This document shows, piece by piece, positions 48,379-57,127 of a stretch of DNA of 64,000 nucleotides; the stretch's first letter is position 1; every line of letters begins with the position of its first letter. The stretch spans positions 5,156,600-5,220,599 of the forward strand of contig JAJEKV010000058.1 of NCBI GenBank assembly GCA_021234155.1, given 5' to 3'. Source of the DNA: Isoetes taiwanensis. Taxonomy: Eukaryota > Streptophyta > Lycopodiopsida > Isoetales > Isoetaceae. The translations under genes were made by a program, and so were the position numbers. The notes beneath the pieces are model-generated. The model saw only the letters and a program-made list of their open reading frames with translations. It had not been told where the DNA came from and ran no database searches.

Positions 48379-50252
48379 TGTTGACCCTCAACCTGGCTAG
48401 AGAGTCAACCACAAGAAGCCAACTTGAATTTATGCTCAAATTGGGGTTAGAACCTCTAGATCACTTAAGGTGATCAGTCTACACAAGAATTTTTCAAAGA
48501 AAAAGCTCAATTATCAAGTATTCATACCTTTCCCAATTCAAGAATATGGAACCTTCACTCAAATTGATGTAGTTCTCATAGGTGGATTGTTTTTCAAGGT
48601 CAAATGATTGTGACTTGTGTAGAAAAGTTATAGGCATGCAAGGAAAAAGATCTTGACCAAGTCTGAGTTATAGTCTGCAAGATATTCGATCTCAAAGTTG
48701 AGTCAATTTTTGGTCAATACCAGTCAAAGCCACAGACAGATCTCAGAATTTTGTAACTTGAGTTGCAGAGGGAATTTTTGAGAAATTCTAAAACTGGGAT
48801 GAAGTATAGGTCCCAAAGGTATGGGGCATGCAATCAAATCCTATTTTAGATCACTAAAACTATTTTTTTGGCACTGTTTTGTGGATAACAATGTAAAATT
48901 GTATCAGACAGAATGCAAAAAATGATAACTTGAGTTTGGAATGGTTTTTTTTCGAACCTTTTGTGCACGCAGGTGCAAATATGATGGGAAATGAGGGGCA
49001 AATGTTCATATGCAAGAAAAGATGGTGGAATATCTTACTGTAAAAATGTTTATATGGCAGAAATACTAAAAGATCATGACGGTCAATTTTTCAAGCATTT
49101 GGCAGGCAATTTTCATTGATATGAAGGTAATACAAGATGAATAGAGGTCTCAGGATCATAAATCAATCATCAAAATATCTCAGAAGGTCATATAACAAAA
49201 TCATAACAGGAATATCAATCCAAATTTCTCAAATCGAACTGTGGAATGCTCAGATACTTCATAAACGTCTTCAGATCATGCTCAGCATATATCAATGTTG
49301 AGGTTTGATGCGTCTGGGCCTTCAAAAAACTTCTGTCATTGTTTCCCCAGTATATAGATTTAGATTTAATGATTCCGGCATCTTAGGACTTAATTTTAGG
49401 CTTAATGAGATGCTAATGAGCGGGAATCCAAGAATAGGTAGTTTTTATGGCTTAAGATCCCAATTCCGGCGTGATTCGAGCAAGTTTCCAAGTTTAGGGT
49501 TCTTCAACTGCATTTTTCCAGAAATTTTGCGATACGGTGGCCGTATTTTTTGAGGTATAAACTGAGAATATGCTGTATTTAGCAATTTCGAGAAGCTAGG
49601 CCATGGTTCAAAAGATATCCAAAAAACAATTATGAAGCTTGGATCACTTGGGTCTATGGCAACCCTAATATTCTGGGGAATATACTAGGTAGATACCATG
49701 ACTGGAATATTCCATGGGGGATATTTGTGTGACATGGGTATTTAGGGCACATTTGGTAAATGTAGTAAGGGGGCATAAGAAATTGCAAATAAGGGTTAGG
49801 CTAGGGGCATTTGCAAGGGTGAAATATGGAAAAAATGAGAAAAAGGATATGGAATGGGAAAATCATCTTTTGAGATGGACAAAGGGCATTTAGGAAAAAA
49901 AGGACTTAGGCAAACATGGTGTGATTGGCAAAAAGGTGAGCATGGGGGGGTATAGGTATAAGAGAAATATGTCTAGGAAAATTTCAAAATGGGGGTAGGA
50001 ATATGGATAAAAAATGGCTAGGAGGTGGAATCAAATACCATGGGGTCTTCCAAACTTTTGTCTTCCAATCTTCAAAAAGCATCTTCCAATCTTCTCAACC
50101 CAGAATCTCATAAAGCATCCTTTGACTATCTTTGACCTCAAATAGAGTATCTTCCATGGGAGTTGACCTTGAATATTTGTGTTGACCTTTGAAGATTGAT
50201 ATTGTTTGACCTTCACATCAATGTTGACTACCAAACTCTTCCAAAAGCAACA
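48379..50252 (-). repeat. Ty3 element 5' LTR
   Basis: It is TG...CA bounded on the plus strand and near identical to 39687-41600. The right edge is followed at once by the target duplication GTATA. Confidence 0.92.
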
Positions 50253-50257
50253 GTATA

Positions 50258-50430
50258 TCCCGAGGGAGACGGGACGAATGGCACGTCTATTCTTCCCCGT
50301 CAGGTTCTTGCTCACCATCAGGAGCCTGATGATAGGTAGAGGGCCTCGTGTTAGCAGACTTGCGGCGATAGGAGGGATGAACTCCAGTTCTATATGTGCG
50401 GGCCATTGTATACGAGCAAGGGATGTCACA
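50258..50430 (+). repeat. LTR of the histone-H3-carrying family, right part
   Basis: It continues the LTR interrupted at 39686 (GAGGGAGACGGG, GGGATGAACTCC, TGTATACGAGCAAGGGATG) and ends GGGATGTCACA, the counterpart of GGGACGTCACA at 54870-54880. No primer-binding site or matching 5-base flank follows, which favours a solo or truncated LTR. Confidence 0.8.
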
Positions 50431-51340
50431 ACCTCCCAAGCATCTTCTAGGCCTGACGAGGATTGTTTCGAGTGCCCATAGTGTACCCGGCTAATTATGA
50501 CCCTGTACAAATCGAACGACAAAACATCTATGATCTGCAAAATAAAATCCAAATCTGACCAACAATCCAAGAGTTCATCTTCCAAATCATATCATCCTAG
50601 CAAAAAATGTCATGTGCGAGGCCACAACTGGCATAACCATCGCCCAAAAATCAGACACAAATTTCGTCTACAAAAATATGAACCCTGAACCTGGAATAAA
50701 TCTAGAATACCAAGCATATGCAACAACTCCAACCCTAACTGAAAAAATACCTCAATGTCTAAAGGAGAAAAAACCAATAGGATGTTCAAAGTATGTCGGC
50801 CTCACCCTTCGATAGAAACAACTATATTGAATTTCAACCGAAAACTCTACTTGCAAATCAGTTAAGGCATCATGTATGGTAAGGTTATCATATATGGGTA
50901 GAATTTTAAATTCGTGTCTTTGACTGAGAACAAAAGACAGCATCTATCACTTGTCCTAGTTTACTACGTTTGCTTAGTTATTTCCGTAAGATGCTCCTTC
51001 CCAACAATGGTAACCACTTGATCATATCAGATTAAAGGTGAGCTAACTTGACACTCATAAACATGTCAAGGACTTTGGCAATTAAATGTATCTAAGACAG
51101 GATGATGTCGCAACATGATAGATTTCCCTCATTGTACTACGCATTATAAAACGATGCTGATCTTGGACAACCTTGAGCTCCCACGACTCCCTGCTCCTTG
51201 AAATCCCAAAAGAGATTTCCCCACGCCAAGCCCATGATCCAAAGATCAATATGGCGTCTGATATCCTCCAAGTCCTAGGCAACCACCGATTGCTCAATTG
51301 CAATCCAATTGTGTGTTTTCTCAAGCCTCCCATCAAGTTC
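50431..51340. other. non-coding stretch
   Basis: I recognise no gene or repeat family here. Confidence 0.35.
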
Positions 51341-52557
51341 TCCTACATGACTCCTACTTCCTCTATCTTGATTAGGTGGTTGAGCTCCGGAAACGAGGCG
51401 ACAAACCGCTTTGGGAGACCTCCCCCACGCCAGAGATCAGAGGCCGCAACCTTTCCGCGTAACAGATGGTTTGATGCTGAGTGTAAGGAACGCAAACGCG
51501 CACTCCGTCTCATCGTGGATCAGGACACGCGAGCTCAGGCCAGCAGCCATTACCGCGCCTTCCTCAAGGAAAGGCAAGGTACCTGGCAAGGCACCAAGGA
51601 GAAATGTTCGGCCTACTAGACACCCACCCAATAACTTTTGGCGGCGGGGGTATTCCAAAGGCCGCCACGACCTACTGGGGGCACATCCACGGTGGCGAGC
51701 AATGGGAGCAGCGACCTGCAACAACTTTATGATCCGGGGAACACGGACGGATGTGCCCCAACATGGCCCACCGCTGGTGATCCGCGAAAGAAGATGTCGA
51801 AGAGGGGCTGCGATTGCACGGCTAATGAGAAGGCAGCCCGGACTTAGGCGGCCTGCAAAGCGGAGTTGCTCAAGTGGGCGGGGACAGCCCATGGTGATCC
51901 CGGCCATTCCAGACCGCTCAGGAGCCACCGCAAGAGGGTTTTCGGTCATGGACCCGCAGGCGGGTTGTTCGATCTACAAGGCGGGGAGACCCACTTTATC
52001 GACCAATTACCGAACCATCATGGTCATTTCGGTATTTGCCAAGCTGTTGGCGGGCATTCTCAACGACAAGTAACCCCGGTGCAGGCAATCCGGGGGGCAC
52101 TTACCGAGGCGGGGCTTCGACCTGACACCGACCATTGATCACATCTTCACCACGCGAGGGGCCACAGGTCGAGGGGCAACGACCGTCGGGAGGACCTGTA
52201 CTTCTGTTTTGTGGACTTCGCAAAAGCTTTCGACACGGTAGCCGGGAAAAGTTGTGGGCGAGATTGCACCATCTGGGGCTCCCTGTGGATCTGCGTAAGA
52301 AATTAACGCATCTGGTATCTGAGCCGCATTGTGCCGCATGCAACCGAAGGAAGGGCAGATCATTTGCGGCTGGCATTGGAGTTAGGCAAGGTTGTCCTCT
52401 CTCACCCACTCTTTGGACTTTATATTGACCGGTTAGGCTTCGGCTTCTTTGCCAATGGGGGATGGTATCTGACTCTTGCACGGGTCATCCAAACTGACTC
52501 ATCTATGCAGATGATGTGGACCTCTTGGCCCATACATCAGAGGGCATGTGTGACCTA
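51341..52557 (+). mobile_element. LINE fragment (endonuclease end to reverse transcriptase), decayed
   Basis: Plus-strand pieces in shifting frames follow LINE ORF2 order. RWFDAECKERKRALRL near 51462-51510 comes from the linker after the endonuclease. Then come SIYKAGRPTLSTNYRTIMVI (about 51972-52030), YFCFVDFAKAFDTV (about 52200-52242), GVRQGCPLSPTLW (about 52378-52420) and the catalytic LIYADDVDLLAHTSEGM (about 52499-52550). Several frameshifts and stops separate them. Just after the YADD box the sequence breaks off into the 52558 repeat, so thumb and zinc-finger parts are missing. Confidence 0.88.
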
Positions 52558-52883
52558 GGGTATTGAGTGGCTAAAATTCATCAAATGGTTATTTTTTAGA
52601 CCTTTAGTCAAATTTTGTGGCTAAAGGTAATAAAAATAATTTTTAAGGAAAAAAAGAATTTAGCCATTCCAAAAGGGGGGAAATTTTGGATGCCTAAAGT
52701 TTAGCCAGTATTGGTTGCATCATGGTATGCTAAATCGCCTTCTTTAAAGCTGATTAAGCGCAGCCTGATCAATTCAAATAGCCATGTTGAATCTATTCAG
52801 GTAATTTAGGAATCGTCATAAGCTATATCAATCATGCTTTGATGGATATTGAATGTGAATCTATAAGTTGTTTAGGTCAAAGT
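52558..52883. repeat. second copy of the 35050 short element
   Basis: It matches 35050-35380 almost throughout (GGGTATT(A/G), TTAGCCATTCCAAAAGGGG, GATTAAGCGCAGCCTGATCA, GGATATTGAATGTGAATCTA). It joins the LINE fragment directly and carries no 10-base target duplication that I can find, so here it may have been cut by later events. Confidence 0.85.
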
Positions 52884-53375
52884 TTATGAAGAATGTTATG
52901 TAGTGAGCATTTTACGCTCCAACTAATAGTGTTTTATTCTTGCAATGGTTGACCTTAGAATAGAATAGAATAGAATTTTTATCATCCACTGAGACCAATT
53001 GGCCTATGCACCAAGTTAGTCATTTGGATGCATTTGACCCCGACATAAATATGTGTGTTCCCTGAAAAGATGTTGTTTGCTCCTTATGAATTATACTTTA
53101 AACCTTTGTTATTGTTTTGTAATGGAAGCATATTGAAAGTGCTCAAAAGTTGAAGTTAAATAGTTGCACTTTAGCCACCAACCAAGAAAATTTCGCCAAT
53201 ATAAGAATTTCATATCATATAAATTTTACATTTTAGCCAAGTGGGAAGGTAACTAAAGGGTTTTATTTTATCAAATTTCGCCTAATAAAAATCTATGAAC
53301 TTTTATTTTTAATAGGTTTAGCCAACTTTAATTTGAATAGAAAAACATTTAGGACCCTTAAAATTTACCCTGATG
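52884..53375. other. non-coding stretch with LINE tail relic
   Basis: At 52962-52984 a TAGAA pentamer run, read on the minus strand after TTGGTCTCAGTGGATGATAA, looks like the tail of a 5'-truncated LINE. Further right, TTTAGCCA motifs at about 53172, 53253 and 53328 echo the GTGGCTAAA motifs in the 52558 repeat on the opposite strand. They may be the far end of a larger element. Confidence 0.4.
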
Positions 53376-54880
53376 TGTGACGTTCCAGTACGATATACGG
53401 TCCCAAGACGTATACCGTACTGCACCGTCACGCGTACATGCCATCCCAACTGACGTGTACGCCGACGTGTAGCCAAGCAAGTAGCGCCCTAGGGGGCAAC
53501 TTGCAAGGATGCGCACATTTACTAATGCGTGCACTTTAACCCACTAAATATTAAGTGGGCATACCAAGGGTCGTGGAAACCCTAACCCTAACTGATAGCC
53601 TATGTAAGGCAACCAAGCCCTAACTTTCCCTTTTCGTCCACAGCCCTTCAGAGCTCCGTTTCACGCGCTTCAAGAGTCAATCTCGTGCCTGAGCAGTCTA
53701 GCTCGTCAGTTTCCCTTTCCGACCGCATCTCAAAGCAAGACAGCGACATGGAAGCATTCCGAGCAGGAGGAGCAAGCTAGGGATCAGGTATTTCGTCAAT
53801 TCAATAGCCTAATCCGCCTCCCAGACGTAGAGTTAGCAGGTTTAGCCTATTGAATTGCCTATAGCAGCCACCTAGACCTCTAGATAGCGAGCCATAACTA
53901 AAGAACCTAACTTCTGTGATGTAGATTAGATATTATTCTTTAGTTCTTCGATGATATGGATGTATTGATGATCTCTGTGGACTCATTGTATTGGGAAGGG
54001 GAGTAGAGGCCTAAAAGCCTAGTAGTTGATGCTCCTAGATAAGTCCTCTTTAGTGCACTACTAAATTTCGGCCTGTACAAGAGCCACACCTGGTTGTGGG
54101 TGAAGGGGCTAGACTGGTTCATAAGGGGGTTCATGTCCTGACTCATGAGAATGATCCCTCTGGTGTGTAAAGCCTACCGGGATCCCTGGGGACTAGGTCT
54201 AATGGCTTGTCACTGCGTGTGGGCGAGGCATGGGCTCGACACCCGTGGAGTGATGCATCACTCTCCATTGGGTTCAAGTCGGATAAGGGCAGTGGCCCTC
54301 TAGTCACCTTGAGTCAGCATGTAGATCTCTGGAGGGAGTGATCCCTACCTGCCCCATCGGAACTGGGGAGATGCAACCCAGGAATAGCCCCTTTGGCTAT
54401 GCATCCGGCGGGCTACAGTCAGGTCCCAACACTTTTCAGCCTACTCTGTAAAGTGTGCACAGGAGGGGCGGATGGAGCGGACTACCCAATTGCCATGTTC
54501 CTTTGCCAGCCAACTCCACTGTTATTGCACTCTGTCTGCTAGATCTCTGGAGACCCAAGCTTGTCAGTCCACCCTTGTGTCTGAGCCTGGGTAGAACTCC
54601 CTTATGTGATGTACTGATCTTTGTCTATGCAGATATGTGGTGAGCCATCCCTCGTGGTGGTCATATGATATTGATGTATGTGCTACTGACGTGTATATTA
54701 CGCTTCCGCAGCTAGGTAGGCCCTGAGGGAGACAGGGTAAATGACCCCTTCATTCTTCCCACTGGAACATTCAAGGTTGCAGTGATAGTGGAGGGCCCTA
54801 TATTAGCTTGGAGCTGGTATGGGGGATGAACTCCTGTTTGTATACGGTGAGTGCACCGTATATGAGTAGGGGACGTCACA
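53376..54880 (+). repeat. 5' LTR of the histone-H3-carrying retroelement
   Basis: The 1505-base LTR begins TGTGACGT and ends ACGTCACA, a perfect 8-base terminal inverted repeat, followed one base later by a Met primer-binding site. A diverged relative is split at 38300-39686 and 50258-50430. No second LTR is found to the right inside the window. Confidence 0.9.
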
Positions 54881-54881
54881 G

Positions 54882-54893
54882 TGGTATCAGAGC
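54882..54893 (+). promoter_or_regulatory. primer-binding site for initiator tRNA-Met
   Basis: TGGTATCAGAGC is the standard plant retrotransposon primer-binding site, complementary to the 3' end of initiator tRNA-Met. It stands one base after the LTR and fixes the element's orientation as plus. Confidence 0.95.
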
Positions 54894-55083
54894 AATGTTC
54901 TTGGAGACCAAGAGCAAAGCACTGGCCATGCTCCCAGTAATACTAACTTGATAGAAACTTTAGACCTCGAAAAAGTGGGAAAAATTTTTCTCACTCTTTG
55001 TAGTATATGCTAAGCTAGTAACAGTTAGGAGAATTGGAACATAAGAAGACTAAAAAGTTGAGCTAAATTTTTCTAAGGTAAGG

Positions 55084-55156
55084 AATGTCTCACACCATGC
55101 GCCAGAGCACAAACCTAAAATTTAGGTCGAGCCCTGGGCGCATAATGTGAGACATT
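55084..55156 (+). other. leader hairpin 1 of the H3-carrying element
   Basis: The left arm 55084-55105 (AATGTCTCACACCATGCGCC...) pairs with the right arm 55134-55156 (...GCGCATAATGTGAGACATT) with about two mismatches and one bulge, over a 28-base loop. The same left arm recurs exactly in hairpin 2. Confidence 0.85.
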
Positions 55157-55296
55157 AGGCCCTAATCACCTTAATACTTGATGAATTTTAATGAGGTAAC
55201 ATGCTAGATCGAGTTTTAAGGTAAGAATTAGCTAGATTTGTATATTACTCCCCTAGAAATATGCCTAGAAATCATATAATTTAGTCTAAAATCCAC

Positions 55297-55353
55297 AATG
55301 TCTCACACCATGCGCCAGATTAGCTCTGGGCCCCAGCGCATAATGTGAGACAT
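55297..55353 (+). other. leader hairpin 2 of the H3-carrying element
   Basis: The left arm 55297-55318 is identical to the left arm of hairpin 1. The right arm 55334-55353 (CAGCGCATAATGTGAGACAT) pairs with it over a short loop. Two matching structures in one leader suggest a function in the RNA or in DNA binding. It could also be a duplicated small inverted-repeat insert. Confidence 0.85.
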
Positions 55354-55453
55354 GTGCTTAGGAAACTCTGAAATAAGTATATGTTTCAAGTCAATAGGTG
55401 GCTTGACTCATGAAAATGAGCAACTTGGTAGTTGACCTAAAAATTGACCAAAC

Positions 55454-55462
55454 TATAAATAG
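55454..55462 (+). promoter_or_regulatory. internal TATA box ahead of the H3-like region
   Basis: TATAAATAG stands about 100 bases before the ATG at 55563 and about 570 bases after the primer-binding site. The spacing is that of an ordinary plant promoter. It may give the H3-like region its own transcript, or be chance. Confidence 0.5.
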
Positions 55463-55562
55463 ACCTGAACCCCTCTCATTCGCAGACTTCACGTCTAGAA
55501 GATAGCTCCCCACTTCGAGGCGATTTTTGGGCGCCAGAGCTCCGTTTGACGTGAAGTAAAAT

Positions 55563-56813
55563 ATGGCCAGAACCAAACAAACTGCCCGGAAACCCCGACC
55601 AGGCGAAACTCTCCAGCGTCCAAGACGCGAGCCTCATACAGCAGATGCTTCGAGAGAGACTTCTCACGAGAGAAGGACAACCTTCTTCAAGTGGGAGAGC
55701 ATTCCAGATAAGCAGCAGCAGGATACATCCGAGCTGGTGGACATCATCAACCAGCAGCTGGACGAGGAAGAAGAGATTACATCTCCGGCCTCAATAGATG
55801 AAGAGACCGAAGAAGTGTACGAACAGATAGAGCGAGAGATACAAGACGAGGAGAGGGCAGAACGAGAGCGGAAAGCCAAGGAGGCAGAAGAACAGAGGGA
55901 GCCAACTCCAGAGCCAACAAAAGAAGAACAACTAGAGGCCTGGATCAAAATGCATGAGGCCAAGCTAAGGCACTGAGAGAAGAAAAAGGCGGAGAAAAAG
56001 AGGAAGAGGGAGGAAAAGGAAGCAAAGGAGGCCGAATTGAAGAAGAAGCTCAAGGGCAAAGGCGTGGAGCAGCCCAAGAGAAGACTAAAAAAGACTCCTT
56101 TGACAAAGGTTGTCATTCAAGAGCGGCCAGCAGACCAGCCCCCATCATCCTCGGATGACTCGGATGATGAGGATTACAACCCTCATCATCAAGATGGAAG
56201 CTCTTCCAAGCCTCCAGGCGAAGAGCACACAGACCCCGAGCCACAAGTGCAGGCACCCCCGCCTTATCTAACTTGGGGGACAGAGAAGGACTCCAAGAAG
56301 CCGCCGCGACCCGCCAGGGAGTCCTACGTGATAAACCCTATCAGGGTCTATCAGAAGAAGTTCAAGGCGTACCAGGCATACATGAAGAAGCGGGAGGCTT
56401 ATGACTCCTACTATCAGGCGAACAAGGTCACGTACGTCGCAGGTGGACGACCGTCGAAGAAGCAGACTCTGAAGCCGCCTCCTGAGAAGCCCGTTCCTCC
56501 GAAGAAGCCACCAGCGAGGAAAGCCAAGTCAAACCTAGCAAGAGCCATCAGAGAGATCCGACACTTCCGGCGGAGTTTCGGTTTTCTAATCCCTCGTGCT
56601 CCCTTTGCCAGGCTCGTAAAGGAACTCGTGCAAGAATACGACACCAGCATGAGGGTAACTGGCGAGATGCCGCTAGCCCTACAAGAAGCAGCGGAGCAGA
56701 AACTCGTGCAGCATTCTGAAGACGCAACGGCATGCACGGTACACGCAAAAAGGGTAACCTTAATGAAGAAAGATATGCACTTAGCCAGTCATATCAAAGG
56801 AGAGCTTTACTAA
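55563..56813 (+). CDS. histone H3-like protein in the gag position of an LTR element (fossil)
   Basis: The coding region starts M-ARTKQTARK, identical to residues 1-9 of the H3 tail, including the K4 and K9 equivalents, then diverges (PRPGETLQ...). It closes (56544-56810) with an 89-residue stretch that aligns without gaps to H3 residues 47-135. Landmarks are IREIRHFRRS, PFARLVKELVQEY, LALQEAAE, the strongest block HAKRVTLMKKD, and a terminal IKGE. I count about 42 identities. Loop 1 has no insertion, which argues against CENH3. Tetramer-interface residues equivalent to C110, H113, R116, D123 and L126 and the DNA-contact R83 are kept. R63 is Pro and K56 is Arg. Between tail and fold lie a Glu-rich coiled-coil-like part, an SSSDDSDDED patch, a Tyr/Lys-rich helical part and a Pro/Lys-rich linker. 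The region is 1.25 kb against 0.41 kb for a normal H3. It appears broken about once. Its function is inferred only: chromatin docking or nucleosome-like packaging. Confidence 0.85.
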
Positions 56814-56861
56814 AATTGTAAATTAAAAATTTTGTGAATACAAAGTGTTTTTGAGTAGATT
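56814..56861. other. end of H3-like region to LINE tail
   Basis: An A/T-rich strip follows the stop codon and precedes the LINE's 3' tail. The rest of the LTR element (any pol, polypurine tract, 3' LTR) is not seen here or beyond the LINE within the window. Confidence 0.4.
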
Positions 56862-56867
56862 AGAATA

Positions 56868-56889
56868 GAATAGAATAGAATAGAATACA
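56868..56889 (-). repeat. LINE 3' tail, TTCTA pentamer repeat
   Basis: About four to five TAGAA units on the plus strand at the 3' end of the LINE. Similar tails are at 16385-16400 (plus) and 52962-52984 (minus). Confidence 0.7.
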
Positions 56890-57127
56890 TTAACGTCCCT
56901 CAGGCCGTGAGGCCCCCGGACTTATGTAGCATCCTGCGAGCTCCCATAGGGTGCTGCCAGCAAACAGACGCATAGGTTTTATTTAGCCATCTAGTGGGCT
57001 TCACTTGTTCTTTATATATTACCCGCATCGTGTTTATAGCTGGCTTCTTGGCCATACACAAATGCATCGTTATAAACAGTTTTGAACTGTACTTTGTGGG
57101 CTACTCTGATCCGCCTCTCCGTGCTTT

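Larger units (their letters stand above)
39687..50252 (-). mobile_element. Ty3/gypsy LTR retrotransposon, nearly full length, broken
   Basis: The element is 10.6 kb with LTRs of about 1.9 kb, a 5-base target duplication (GTATA at 39682-39686 and 50253-50257) and transcription on the minus strand. Parts in order: gag with a zinc knuckle, protease, an additional RNase H, reverse transcriptase, RNase H and integrase. The order integrase-last defines Ty3/gypsy. I see no chromodomain at the end of integrase, so an Athila/Tat-type lineage is more likely than a chromovirus. It is a fossil with several breaks in its coding region plus a LINE inserted in pol. The LTRs look about 98% alike by eye, so the insertion is fairly young. 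Confidence 0.95.

Noticed and set aside
55664-56116. Long serine-rich minus-strand reading frame over the H3-like region
   Set aside because: It is the antisense shadow of the Glu/Lys-rich plus-strand coding region. Codon structure and the H3 matches are on the plus strand.
55563-56813. An ordinary host histone H3 gene or CENH3
   Set aside because: Tail and fold are separated by nearly 1 kb of non-histone coding sequence, the region sits just behind an LTR and Met primer-binding site, and the fold lacks the CENH3 loop-1 insertion.
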